Below, one piece after another: positions 8,605 to 18,400 of a stretch of 39,724 nucleotides of DNA. The notes below the pieces were generated by a model. It was not told the DNA's origin. It saw nothing but the letters and a program-made list of their open reading frames with translations, and ran no database searches. The stretch is from the IMG/VR virus record IMGVR_UViG_3300031576_000153, positions 1 to 39,724 of that record. One strand, written 5' to 3'. Position 1 is the first letter of the stretch, and each line of letters opens with the position of its first letter. Source of the DNA: a virus. Position numbers and translations under genes: made by a program.

Positions 8605-9251
8605 TGCCGATCATTGAGGTCAGAGGCATCAAGCAGGTGGAGGCCAGGCTGAAGCGGGCGGGCGTGAAGATCACGCAGACGCAGAAGGAAGCGGTGCAGG
8701 TAGCGACGATCATGCTCAGGAACGAGGTCTTCAAGCGCATGTCGGCGAAGACTCAGCCGGCAGGATTCTGGGGGGTGCGGAGCCCGGAGGGGCCGTTCCT
8801 CGGGGTCAGGTCTGGGACCACGCGCCGCGCACTCTCGCCTGGGCGTGTGACGGTACTCGGCAACGAGGTGGTGGGAGTGGTTGGGCATCCATCGAAGCAC
8901 GTAGCGTTCCTGGAAGAGGGAGGGTTGATCTCCGCGAAAGGCCAGTACCTGCGTATCCCGACCGCGGAGGCCATGACGCCTTCCGGCGTGGATCGGCTAG
9001 CCGGCAGGTCGGCGAAGGGCGTCGCTGGGCTCTTCATCATCACCAGCAAGGCCAAGCGGTTGTGGATCGTCGCTCGCGACGGCTCGGGGCCGCACGCGAG
9101 GCTCAAGCTCATGTACCTGCTGGTCAACAGTGTGAGAATCGAGGGCAAGCACATCTTCAAACGTTCGCTCGAAGCCATGAGGGATCCGATCGGGACCATG
9201 TTCCGAGGACGCGTCAAGCTAGCGTTGCGAGAGGTAGCCGGTGGCCGGTAG
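8604..9251 (+). CDS. HK97 gp10-like neck/tail completion protein
   Basis: A 215-residue basic protein whose ATG overlaps the previous TGA. N-terminal segment KQVEARLKRAGVKITQTQKEAVQVATIMLRNEV matches the start of HK97 gp10-family proteins ('...l...l......al..aa..v...ak...P'), followed by FLEEGG around residue 110, which in this family precedes conserved aromatic and Pro residues. The C-terminus (KHIFKRSLEAMRDPI) is the usual long helix. These proteins act at the neck or tail completion step. It overlaps the next gene by 11 bases. Confidence 0.65.
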   Translation: MPIIEVRGIKQVEARLKRAGVKITQTQKEAVQVATIMLRNEVFKRMSAKTQPAGFWGVRSPEGPFLGVRSGTTRRALSPGRVTVLGNEVVGVVGHPSKHVAFLEEGGLISAKGQYLRIPTAEAMTPSGVDRLAGRSAKGVAGLFIITSKAKRLWIVARDGSGPHARLKLMYLLVNSVRIEGKHIFKRSLEAMRDPIGTMFRGRVKLALREVAGGR

Positions 9252-9726
9252 AAGCGATCCCCGCGAGATCGTGATCCTCGACATCCTGGTGCAGCAGGTG
9301 TTCGCGAAGATCGGGCGGGATGGTGGCTCGGCTCGCTGGTGGAACGCACCATCGGTGCAGGAAGGGATCGCGGAGGCGTGGTCGGTGCCAGAAGGCTCCG
9401 CGATCTACGTCGAAGTGGACGGCACCGAAGAGATGTTCGCAGGGACCGGTGGGATCAACGCCGGTGTCCACATGACGCGGTGCATGTTCACCGCGTGGTG
9501 CGTGGTTGCGGACGCAGAGCGGCCACATCGCCGGCTCTGGCAACTGAAGCGCGATGCTTTGAAGTCGTTGTACGAGAGCGAGGATCTGCTGATGAAGCCC
9601 GGCGTTGCCGAGGCAGGCGTATGGTTCGTCAGCTACTACTACGATCGCGATCGAAGCCGGGATGGCCTGTCGGTCGGGCGGCTCCAGCTCAAGGCTGAAT
9701 ATCAGCCTACGCACTCGGATCCATAG
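9241..9726 (+). CDS. Probable tail terminator protein
   Basis: A 161-residue protein from GTG 9241, inside the end of the previous gene. It starts with a helix (REIVILDILVQQVFAKI), followed by strands with VSYYYDRD and VGRLQLKAEYQPTHS at the end. Tail terminator (gpU/Gp10-like) proteins occur precisely between the gp10-like protein and the tail tube gene, cap the growing tail and join it to the head. No diagnostic motif is visible, so the call depends on size, fold impression and position. Confidence 0.6.
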   Translation: MAGRSDPREIVILDILVQQVFAKIGRDGGSARWWNAPSVQEGIAEAWSVPEGSAIYVEVDGTEEMFAGTGGINAGVHMTRCMFTAWCVVADAERPHRRLWQLKRDALKSLYESEDLLMKPGVAEAGVWFVSYYYDRDRSRDGLSVGRLQLKAEYQPTHSDP

Positions 9727-9744
9727 AGCGCGGGGAGGTGAACG

Positions 9745-10728
9745 ATGGCCACGGGCGTAGGGTACAAGAGCTACATGCAGTTCGTGGAGGAAACGGTCTA
9801 CGGAACGGGCGTTGCGGCGGCGTTTCGGTACGAGTTGATCAGCGCCAACGTCCAACCGCAGATGGGGACGATTCCGGACCCATCGCTCAACAACGCCAGG
9901 AGCCGCCGGGCGCTTTACCAGGGCGGTTTGTTCTATCGCGGGACCATCCTGCTGCGGCTGAACTTCGATGGGCTGATGAAGCTCTTCAAGATCGCGCACA
10001 ACAACATCACGACCACCGTGGTCGAGGCCGCCGTTTCCTCCGACCATATTTGCAGGGAGGGGACGCTCAGCCCGGGCTCGCTGACGGTCGAGCTGGTGGA
10101 GGGCGATATCCCGGTCGGAAAGGCCCAGCGATTGCTCGGCCTCAAGATCTTGGGCTACACGGTTCGTGGCACGGCCGGGCTCGGGGCAGACGCGATGCTC
10201 CAGGTCGAGCTCGAAGTGATCGCGAAGGACAAGGTGACGAACTTCACCGTCACGCCCGCCCTCACGCCGCCCGGCGTCAACCCGGTGCTTTTTCACCATG
10301 GCCTGACGATCGACAACGGAACGGCGACCGCTGGTATCCGGGTGCGCTCATTCGAGGTCTCGTTCGCGACGCCGCTCACAGACGATCGTTTCTACCTCGG
10401 CTCCAAGAACATCGACGAGCCGCTGCCGAACGACTTCTTGCGCCCGACCTGGCGAATCACGGAGGAGTTTCAGGATGTCAACGCGCTGGCCGCGTTGCAG
10501 GCGGCAACCGTCGGCACGCCGCAGCTCATCTTCAGGGGCGGGGCGCTGGGGGCCAACTTCTACGAGTTCGAGATGCGGTCGAACAAGACGCTCTTCACCG
10601 AGCACAGCACGCCGGTTGAGGGCTACGGCATCATCCTGATGACGACCGCGCAGGAGGCTTACAACGACCCGACGGACGCCGCCGCGCTACTGGTGAGGTT
10701 CCGCAACGGCACGATGACAGCGCAGTAA
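9745..10728 (+). CDS. Major tail tube protein
   Basis: A 327-residue protein with a strong ribosome binding site (GGGGAGGTG). The start MATGVGYKSYMQFVEETVYGTGVA is the 'yvg...ET.yGT' opening of many siphophage tail tube proteins. The remainder is a series of beta strands with typical loop content (GGLFYRGTILLRLNF, VRGTAGLGADAMLQVELEV, RPTWRITEEFQDVNALAALQAAT). The gene lies right before the chaperone pair and tape measure, which is the universal order. The subunit stacks in rings to form the tail tube. Confidence 0.82.
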   Translation: MATGVGYKSYMQFVEETVYGTGVAAAFRYELISANVQPQMGTIPDPSLNNARSRRALYQGGLFYRGTILLRLNFDGLMKLFKIAHNNITTTVVEAAVSSDHICREGTLSPGSLTVELVEGDIPVGKAQRLLGLKILGYTVRGTAGLGADAMLQVELEVIAKDKVTNFTVTPALTPPGVNPVLFHHGLTIDNGTATAGIRVRSFEVSFATPLTDDRFYLGSKNIDEPLPNDFLRPTWRITEEFQDVNALAALQAATVGTPQLIFRGGALGANFYEFEMRSNKTLFTEHSTPVEGYGIILMTTAQEAYNDPTDAAALLVRFRNGTMTAQ

Positions 10729-10767
10729 TCTCTTGCAGTAATCTCTAACGCCTAGGAGGGCGCAGCA

Positions 10768-11331
10768 ATGGAACAGCAGCAGCAGGCAACGTGCATCGAC
10801 GACATCCTGATTCCATCCGAGATGGTGGAGCTGACGCGGCTCCGTCGTAACGATGGTGGCGCGGTGGTCGTCCGGTGCGAGCCGGTGATGGAGTTCGGCG
10901 CGATGATGGACGAGCTTCGGACGTTGCCCGGTCGCCCCGGGCTATCAGAGTCCGAGCTGGAACAGGCGAAGGCCGAGACCAGGGAGAAGTTCAAAGAAGA
11001 CCCGGACGCGCTCAAGCGTCTGATGATTCCGGTGGTGGAGGCGGGGACTTCTTTCGTGCGCAACGACGGCACGGAGCAGCGCCCCGCCTTCTGGTTCAAG
11101 GCGCCGGTCGAGGGGGCGATCCCAGGGCGCGTGCTTGGGATCGTGGATCTGGGGAATATGTTCGCGGCCATCATGCGACTCAACGGCTACTCGGGAGGTG
11201 CCTCGGACGAGGTAGCCTTTCCTCCTGGAGGAGAGCGGGGGACCGATGGCGGTGGAGATCATGGGGCTGGCCAAGGCGATGGGCAAGCGCCCGAGCGAGA
11301 TCTGGCCTTTCCGCAGGAAGGCGCTGGATAG
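10768..11331 (+). CDS. Tail assembly chaperone (G-like)
   Basis: A 187-residue protein starting 7 bases after an AGGAGGG-like ribosome binding site. Residues 1-150 look like a compact alpha/beta domain (ILIPSEMVELTRLRR, MEFGAMMDELRTLPG, FKEDPDALKRLMIPVVEAG). The last 28 residues are glycine- and aspartate-rich (ERGTDGGGDHGAGQGDGQ) and overlap the next gene, suggesting they may be partly a by-product of the overlap. Position between tail tube and tape measure indicates the first of the two tail chaperones that keep the tape measure soluble during assembly. Confidence 0.65.
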   Translation: MEQQQQATCIDDILIPSEMVELTRLRRNDGGAVVVRCEPVMEFGAMMDELRTLPGRPGLSESELEQAKAETREKFKEDPDALKRLMIPVVEAGTSFVRNDGTEQRPAFWFKAPVEGAIPGRVLGIVDLGNMFAAIMRLNGYSGGASDEVAFPPGGERGTDGGGDHGAGQGDGQAPERDLAFPQEGAG

Positions 11332-11473
11332 GTTCCAGGCGTTCGCGTTCGACTTGACGGTCAGAAGGGCCGCGAACAAATACCACGACTGGCAGATCGC
11401 ACAGGCTGCCGCGTCGGGCAAGGATGCGTTCAGTCTCGCGCTGACGATTATGAGAAAGCAGCTCCTGGAGTGA
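11246..11473 (+). CDS. Tail assembly chaperone (T-like), overlapping in +1 frame
   Basis: A 75-residue helical protein (GLAKAMGKRPSEIWPF...DLTVRRAANKYHDWQIAQAAA). It begins inside the upstream chaperone gene and ends right before the tape measure. In lambda-like phages the second chaperone is made by ribosomal frameshifting from the first. Here its frame is +1 relative to the first gene; the frame stays open upstream of the ATG past a TTT-C sequence at 11218, a shape that can support +1 slipping. However, a GGAGGAG (11227-11233) 12 bases before ATG 11246 could allow independent initiation. Confidence 0.6.
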   Translation: MAVEIMGLAKAMGKRPSEIWPFRRKALDRFQAFAFDLTVRRAANKYHDWQIAQAAASGKDAFSLALTIMRKQLLE

Positions 11474-11477
11474 AAAG

Positions 11478-13823
11478 ATGCCTGACGCGATCGAGATCCT
11501 GATTCGAGCAAGGAACGAATCGAATGCCGCGATCTCACAGGCGATCGGTCAGCTCGGTCGCCTGAACGCAGCCAGCAGTCAGCGGCGCGGGACCGACGTG
11601 ATGCAGGGCTTGAGGCAGGCCGCGCAAGAGCTGAATCCTGCGCTTGCCGGCGCCACCGGCAGGATGGGTGCGTTCGCTACTGCGGCGGGCGCGCTGGGTC
11701 CGATCGGTATCGCGGTTGCGGCCGCGGCGGCCGGGTTTCTGGCGATGGGCGCCGCGATCGCGATCGCAACCACCAAGCTCCGCGAGCTGGGGGCGCAGGC
11801 CGAGCGCATCCACAACCTGAGCCAGGCCACTGGTGTGGCCGGTGAGGCGATCCAGGGCCTCAAGGTGGGGGCCGAGGATAGCGGGCTCTCGTTCGGCATC
11901 GTCACGATCTCGCTCCGGTTCCTTAACCGAGCGATCGCGGAGAACAACTCGGCGCTCGCGGCGGCCGGAGTCACGAGCAGGAACACGCATCAGGCGCTAC
12001 TCCAGCTTGCCGACGCGTTTCAGGCAACCGCGGACGGGCCGGAGAAAACCGCCTTCGCGATCTCGGTGCTCGGCCGACAGGGGAACGAGCTCATCCCGCT
12101 GCTCAATCGCGGCAGTGCCGCCCTGGAGCAGTTCACCGCAGCCGGCAAGGCTGCCGGCGTCATCCTCGGCGGCGATACGCTCACGCAGCTCAAGGAGCTG
12201 GACGACCAGTTCGATGACCTGGGACGGAGCGTTGAGGGGTTGAAGATAGCCTTTGCCGTCACGCTGACGCCGGTGGTCGAGAGAATGATCGACCGTGCGA
12301 TCGGGCTCGCCGATGCGATCCAGGAAGCTGGCGTCAGGTTCCAGCTATTCCAGGCGGCGCTGGAGCTGTTCTCTCGCGGAGAGCCGTTCCAAGCCGGGAT
12401 CGTACTGCGGCAGATCGATAAGATCATCGAGGCGATGCGAGAAGCGAAGGCGGAAGCGCGGGCAGGCGGAGAAAAGACCATCTGGCAGCTCTGGTCAGAG
12501 CAGGGGCGGCTGGCCGAGATCGACCTGCTCCGACTGCTAAAGTTGAGCGATGAAGTGCTGAAGCAGCTCGGCACCAGCCGTCCGCTGTTGGAGTTGGCGA
12601 TCAGCGGGCTGCCGGACTTGGATAAGGCAAGGCTGGCACAGGAGGCGGCGGCGAAGGCCGCGCAGGAACACGCGAATCGCATCCGCGAGGTGGTGGCGCT
12701 GCTTGGGGTCGAGATCGCCCAGGCGGAAACCATCCTGCGTCTCATCGACCGACGAGAGCGCGAGGAACGGAAGCGAAAGCTCAGGGAGGGGGCAGGAATC
12801 GAGGTGCCGGGCGTCGAGGTCAAGGGCAAATCCTTCGACCAGACGTTCGACGACATCAACCGCTCGATCGACCTGATGCTGCTCGGTGCCGAGAGGGGCG
12901 CACAAGGGCTGGACGTGATGATCGACAAGGCGGCCAGCGAAGCGCCGAGCGCGTTCCAAAAGATGGTCGCCGACTGGACTGGCACCATCGACGAGATGCT
13001 AAGTGCTGCGGCCACCTTCGATCTGGCGATCCACGAGTTGTGGGGCAACCTTGGCAACGCGATGCAGGGTATCGTGGATGACATCTTCGCTGGGACCGGC
13101 AAGATACTCGGGGTGATCCAGAAGCTGGCGAAGGCGGTGCGTGACACGATCATCCAAGTCCTGATCGACATCGCGGCGAAGCTCGTGTTGCTCGGGATTC
13201 TAAAGGTGTTAGGGATTCTCTTTCCAGCCATCGCACCATTCACAGAAGCCGCTTCTGCTGGGATACGCGGAGGCGCCGGACCACGGCAAGCCCAGCCGGC
13301 GACCGGCGCCAACACGCTAGAGGGGGCACCGCCTTCAACCATCGACGACAACGCTGCGAGATGGGAAAGCGTGGTTGACCAGACGGCTGAAGCAGCATCC
13401 GCCTTGGCGCTTGCCAATCAGGACGCGGCGACTGCGATGCGCCGACTCTCCAGCGACGCTGGGCGGGTCGATCTCATGGCGTTTGCGTCCGCCGGCCGGG
13501 CAGCCGCTTCGTTTTCAGACCGCCTAGGAAGAATCGACGCGACGCCAATCAAGGCCGCAATTCTAGGTCTCTCTGACAACCTTGACCAGGTGGATCTCAT
13601 GCCGTTCTCGGGCGCAAGCCAGCCGATAGAGCGTGCGCCGTTGACCGTCATGGCCACCGATCGCTTCGCCGCTGGCGGAGGAGAACTGGCGGAGGAACGC
13701 AAGGTCACGTTTAACATGAGCGTCCAGGCGTTGGACGCGAAGAGCTTCGCTGACTACATGCAGTCGCCGATGGGCACCGGACGCCTCCAGCAGATCGCTG
13801 AAGCGGCGCTGCTACCGATCTAG
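11478..13823 (+). CDS. Tape measure protein
   Basis: A 781-residue protein, the longest of the central tail block, right after the chaperones. It is largely alpha-helical, with a hydrophobic Ala/Gly/Ile stretch at about residues 70-105 (AVAAAAAGFLAMGAAIAIA) and a second at about 555-590 (IAAKLVLLGILKVLGILFPA), typical of tape measures that enter the host membrane at infection. The N-terminus (IEILIRARNESNAAISQA) resembles the 'i.i.a.n..s..l..' opening of tape measure families. It sets tail length. The C-terminal part (after 600) is Ala-rich and less conserved in type. The annotated start ATG 11478 follows GGAGTGAAAAG. Confidence 0.85.
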   Translation: MPDAIEILIRARNESNAAISQAIGQLGRLNAASSQRRGTDVMQGLRQAAQELNPALAGATGRMGAFATAAGALGPIGIAVAAAAAGFLAMGAAIAIATTKLRELGAQAERIHNLSQATGVAGEAIQGLKVGAEDSGLSFGIVTISLRFLNRAIAENNSALAAAGVTSRNTHQALLQLADAFQATADGPEKTAFAISVLGRQGNELIPLLNRGSAALEQFTAAGKAAGVILGGDTLTQLKELDDQFDDLGRSVEGLKIAFAVTLTPVVERMIDRAIGLADAIQEAGVRFQLFQAALELFSRGEPFQAGIVLRQIDKIIEAMREAKAEARAGGEKTIWQLWSEQGRLAEIDLLRLLKLSDEVLKQLGTSRPLLELAISGLPDLDKARLAQEAAAKAAQEHANRIREVVALLGVEIAQAETILRLIDRREREERKRKLREGAGIEVPGVEVKGKSFDQTFDDINRSIDLMLLGAERGAQGLDVMIDKAASEAPSAFQKMVADWTGTIDEMLSAAATFDLAIHELWGNLGNAMQGIVDDIFAGTGKILGVIQKLAKAVRDTIIQVLIDIAAKLVLLGILKVLGILFPAIAPFTEAASAGIRGGAGPRQAQPATGANTLEGAPPSTIDDNAARWESVVDQTAEAASALALANQDAATAMRRLSSDAGRVDLMAFASAGRAAASFSDRLGRIDATPIKAAILGLSDNLDQVDLMPFSGASQPIERAPLTVMATDRFAAGGGELAEERKVTFNMSVQALDAKSFADYMQSPMGTGRLQQIAEAALLPI

Positions 13824-13832
13824 GGAGCGCAG

Positions 13833-14642
13833 GTGGCGAACATCGTGATCTTGAAGAAGAATGCGTTGAGCGACGGTGTGACGGTGCTCAAGAACCTGAG
13901 CGGCGGAGGCAGCGGCATCCAGCAAGATCCGGACTGGAAGATGGAGAACCTAACGAGCCCGGATCGGTACACCTACTGGCGAATGGACTCGACGTTGGCA
14001 GCCGCGACGCTCGATGTGGATTTCGACCTCGGATCGTCGCAGCTCATCAGCCACGTGTGTTGCACCGTGTATCGCTTCTACGGGTCGGTTGGGTTCTTGA
14101 CGGCGGACTTCTTCATCTTCTACGACAACGGCAGCGCCTATCCGCCAGCGGCGTGGACCGACGATGGTTTCTTCCTCCAAATGCTGAAGAACGACGACGT
14201 GCTGGTATTCGATCGAACCTGCCGGTTCCTGCGCTTCGAGTTCGTGAGCCCAGGAACGCCCTTCGCCCTCTCGTTCAAGCTGTGGGCCGTGAGGGCCTCG
14301 GACAAGATCGAGCTCGCCCACGACTGGGGCCTGGAAACCGAGTTCTCGAACCGGCGTATCAAATCGAGCGTGAGGAGCCCCAGCGGGTTGTTGTTCGAGT
14401 TCGAGCCGCAGCAGTCCCACGCCTCTGACGTTGCGGGAGCGAGGCTGATTCTCAGCACGGCGTCGTTAACCGAATGGCAGACGCTCAGGGATGGGCTTGC
14501 AGGAATCAGCTCTAGGTTCATCGTTCTCGATACCGTGAACAGCCGAATCTACGAGACGACGTTGCCAGAGGGGAAGATCGAAGCCGACCGGCGCTTCTCC
14601 AACCTCTACAGCATCGTCCTGCCGCTGGAGGCGCACGCTTGA
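13833..14642 (+). CDS. Minor tail protein with discoidin-like domain (paralogue 1)
   Basis: A 269-residue protein starting at GTG 13833. The N-terminal half looks like a jelly-roll binding domain of the discoidin type: WRMDST, DFDLGSSQLISHV, FYGSVGFLTADFFIFYDNGSAYPP, and RFLRFEFV. The C-terminal 120 residues contain the typical distal-tail-like pattern RRIKSSVRSPSGLLFEFEP...RLILSTASLTEWQTLRD. The next gene has the same layout in the same order (see there), so this pair arose by duplication. In siphophages this position, after the tape measure, holds the distal tail protein and its partner. Confidence 0.65.
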   Translation: MANIVILKKNALSDGVTVLKNLSGGGSGIQQDPDWKMENLTSPDRYTYWRMDSTLAAATLDVDFDLGSSQLISHVCCTVYRFYGSVGFLTADFFIFYDNGSAYPPAAWTDDGFFLQMLKNDDVLVFDRTCRFLRFEFVSPGTPFALSFKLWAVRASDKIELAHDWGLETEFSNRRIKSSVRSPSGLLFEFEPQQSHASDVAGARLILSTASLTEWQTLRDGLAGISSRFIVLDTVNSRIYETTLPEGKIEADRRFSNLYSIVLPLEAHA

Positions 14643-15421
14643 GTATCATGCGGTTATACCGGCAGAACATAGTAGTCTCTAACGGAACGTTGAAGAACGC
14701 GCCGAGCGAAGACGCGAACTTTCCGGCATCAAACGCCAAGCTCAGGAGCCGGTTCAGGTTCTACCGTTCCGGTATCACGCCGGGAACGCCGGTCAACTTC
14801 GATTACGACAACCTGGTCGCATTCGGAATCAAGAGCGTCGGGCTGGCGAACATCAGGGCCTATCGAGGAACCGTTGGAATCACCAGCCTGGAAATGTTCT
14901 ACGGCACCGGATCCGTCTACCCGCCGACCTGGGTGCAGATCCTGACGCCGCAGACCGTGACGACCATCGACAACGATCTCATGTGGGACATCACGCCCAC
15001 CACCGCCAGGTTCTGGAGATTCCAGATCAACAACGCCGGGCAGTTCTCTATGAAGCCCTGGATCGTTAAAACCACGGACGTGGTAGACCTACAGGAAGGT
15101 TTCAACATGAGGGAGGCCGTGCGCCGTATACGGGCGCCGGAAAAACCAACGCTGCTGGGCTCCGTGGTGTTCACCGACCTCGGGGTCGGGAAGGCTCAGA
15201 CGATTACCGAGTGGACCTTCAAGGACACGGCCAGCAGCACCCAGAAGAGCGCGGCGCTCGCAGCGCAGAACGGCCGCGACAACCCGAACCCGATCTTCAG
15301 GGACATCTACGGCCGCCACCTACAGGTAACGCCGCTCGATCCGCTACTGAAATGGCGCAGGTCGGGGATCACGATCGCCACCAGGGTCGAGATGGGGCAA
15401 GCGTTGGGGCAGCTCCCGTAG
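14639..15421 (+). CDS. Minor tail protein with discoidin-like domain (paralogue 2)
   Basis: A 260-residue protein overlapping the previous stop (TTG 14639, TTGA overlap; ATG 14648 is an alternative start). It mirrors the preceding gene: NFDYDNLVAFGIKSVGLANI, YRGTVGITSLEMFYGTGSVYPP, ARFWRFQI, then RRIRAPEKPTLLGSVVF and the final LLKWRRSGITIATRV. Both genes therefore combine a discoidin-like module with a C-terminal distal-tail-like module. Adjacent to the hub gene, it probably forms a ring at the tail tip. Which of the two is the true distal tail protein cannot be decided. Confidence 0.65.
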   Translation: MSIMRLYRQNIVVSNGTLKNAPSEDANFPASNAKLRSRFRFYRSGITPGTPVNFDYDNLVAFGIKSVGLANIRAYRGTVGITSLEMFYGTGSVYPPTWVQILTPQTVTTIDNDLMWDITPTTARFWRFQINNAGQFSMKPWIVKTTDVVDLQEGFNMREAVRRIRAPEKPTLLGSVVFTDLGVGKAQTITEWTFKDTASSTQKSAALAAQNGRDNPNPIFRDIYGRHLQVTPLDPLLKWRRSGITIATRVEMGQALGQLP

Positions 15422-18400
15422 ATGGCAACCGCAGCGTTTCTCAAAGAGGCTAGACGGTCCGACGCGCCGCTCATCCCGATGGTGAAGGTCTTTCTCACCA
15501 GCCCCAGCGTCAAGACGCTCTTTCTCTCTACCAACTTCATCGAGGTCGAGACTTCTGGGATCTTCCAGCTCTGGGAGGGTGCGATCGTGTCGGTCGATCC
15601 GATCCGCGTAGACGGATCGAATCTTGGCACTGGGCTGGAGCCGGTCACGGCCGGGTTCACGATGGCAACGCGCGCGGCGCTCGGGTTCCAGACCGCGGAG
15701 ACCGATAACATCTCCAAGCTCCTCAAGGACTACCGGTGGATCGGCGCGAAGGTCGAACTCTACCTCTGGTCGCAGACGCTCACGAGCTTCTCGGACGCGT
15801 TGCTCGAATACACCGGGGTGATCGGAAACTACCGGGTCGATGGGGACGAAGTTCACTTCCCGCTCACGCAGCGCGGGGACTGGCAGCGAATCATCAGCCC
15901 GACCAGGGTGTCGAGGGACGTGTTCCCACGTGCACCGGATAGGTCGCTGGGGAAGGCGTTGCCGATCTTCTACGGAGCCGTCAAGTCGCTGGAGCTGCAC
16001 GTGCCTCCGTGGGACGCAGGATACTCGCGCGCGGTGCACGACATGGAACACAGCTTCGGCGGGCAGATCGGAATGCAGGTGATCCCGGTGGATAGCGGCC
16101 GCGGTGGCTCGGGGCAGCGGCAGGAGTTCTTGATCGCTGGACACGCGATCAAAAGCCACAACAGCCCGCTGACCGATCTGACGACCTACTTCATCCGCCA
16201 GGGTGACGTGCTGGTCCCGATCGAGATTCCGGCCTTCGCCGTCGCCGGGTGCTCGACCACGATCAACGTCGCCACCTTGACCACGAGCAACGACTTCTTG
16301 GCAGCAGGAGTCAAGATCGGGATGCCGCTCTCCGGCACCAACATTCCGGCCGGGACCACGGTGCTGGCGATCGCGAGCGCCACCAGCCTCACTATGAGCG
16401 CGAACGCTACGGCTACCGGGTCCGGCATCACGGTGACGTTCACAGCGACGCTGAACGGTGTGGCTGGCGCCGGATTCCAGCTCAACGACGGGTTTGCGGG
16501 CGCGAGCTGGCCGCTGACCCCGACTGGAGTTCCGACCGGGATCGCGCAGCCGGGAGATGATCTGCGATACGCAATCGACCCCAGCGACGTGAGCTTCGCA
16601 AGACTGACCTACCAACCGTCGGGGCCGTTGATCGACAAGCGCCGCGGCATCTGGTCGCTGCCAGACATCCCAACGCCAGGTGATTTGACCACCGGGATCA
16701 ACAACGTCTCCCTCAGATTTGGCTACCGAAGCAGCGCCGCGCTGACCAGCTTCAAGGTCGGGATCCAGAAAATCTCACCATCCAGCTTTCAGCAAGTCAA
16801 CCTGAGTCCGAGTACGACGTTGATCGGAACCTCGGTATCGCTCGGGGCGAACGATTGGGGTGCCGGCTCGATGCCGGTAACGCCATGGGCGTTCTCCGAG
16901 TGCCAGATCGTCGCTTATTGGGATCTCGCCCCAGCTCCAGGCGCCAGGGAGGACGTGTGGATTCACTTCGTCGGGTTGGAGGTGGTCTATGCGCCAAGGG
17001 CGAAGGTCTGGGCTCCGGGCTATCGCATCGCTCCAGGGAGGAAGTACCTGCCTCGCGTATGGCTGCCGGTCGCAGGAGAGCCGATCCGAACAGTCGCACC
17101 AGACACCGAGATCGACGCCGACTTCTACGGCACCTGCGAAGGCTACCAGGACGACGGGAGCGGAACCTATAGCGGCTCGGCAAGCGCATTGATCGAGAGA
17201 CCGGCAGACATCGCCCACCACCTGCTCAGGAACTATGCCGGGCAGAGCGCGGCTCAGGTACAGACCGCCACCTCGACGTTCGGCAGCTTCGTGGACGCTC
17301 GTAGCGCCATCGGCACCTGGAACAGCGGGCAACTCAAGGCAGGGATGCAGATCTCAGATATCAGCGACGTGGAGACGCTGCTCAAGGATCTGGCGAGAGC
17401 GGGGCACGCTTGGGTCTACCTCGATCGCTTCACGGATAAGTGGCACTGGATTCCATGGATCAAGGGCGGGGGCACGGATTACGCGAGGAAGGTCTGGCGC
17501 GATGACATCTTCAGCTACCACGTCGAGGCGATGCCGAACACGCGAGTGCCGTCAGCCATCAGGATTCTCTACGCCTACGATGCGGCCCGACGCGAGTTCA
17601 CGAAAAGCTGCTATTGCTCGACGGGCGGGTCTGGCGCCGGACACAAGTACCAGGACATCCGAGACGAGCAGGACTTCAAGGTCGTGACCGGGGTGAACGA
17701 CAAGCTCGACGTGGCGACCGGCGCTGGATTGGCGACCGTGACGCTCTCGGGCGGTAGCTATGCCGATGGGCACGCGATGGCAAAGCACGTGGACGGCACG
17801 ATGGAGGCAACGATCGCGGCGCAGGACTTCATGGTCTGCTACGGGGCGGTGGTCGAGGCCGGCTACAACGACAAGCTCGATTTCAACGACGGAGCGGTGA
17901 AAGCGGCCACGGTGGCGGCCGCGACCTACGCCACGATGGAGGCGCTGGCCACGGCCGTGCAGAATGCGATGAACGCCGTGAGCACGGACTGGGAATGCGT
18001 CTATTCGCGCGATACTCGCAAGACGAGGATCAACCGCCTCAGTGGCACCAAGACGCTGCTCACCGCGACCGGCGCGAACAAGGCCACGACGGCCTACACG
18101 CTGCTCGGATACAACAGCAACGCCGACGTGACCGGCGGCACCGTCGCCCAGCACTTCTCCGAGGAGGAGATGTTCCACGTGGAGTGCCTGACCAGCGCGA
18201 TGGACCTGCTATTCGCCAGCGGCGCCAATGGAAGCACGCAAGCAGCACCGAAGAACTGCGCCGAGCTACTCGGGTTCAACGCCATCTACGACCGTGACGC
18301 GGCGGGAGCGCGGAGGCACTGGACCTCGGACTCGCCGAGAAACACGCTGGAAAAGACGCTCGCCGATGCGGCCGATGCTTACGGGCAGAGTCGCGAGCTG

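Noticed and set aside
17600-17622. CGAAAA, 7 bases, TTGCTC: looks like another CGAAAA-box promoter
   Set aside because: It lies inside the tail hub coding sequence and 17 bases further on there is CCGGAC, not a -10 element.
18171-18186. TGTTCCACGTGGAGTG, resembling parS
   Set aside because: Only the left half and centre agree; the right half has three mismatches and the sequence is explained by codons of the hub protein.
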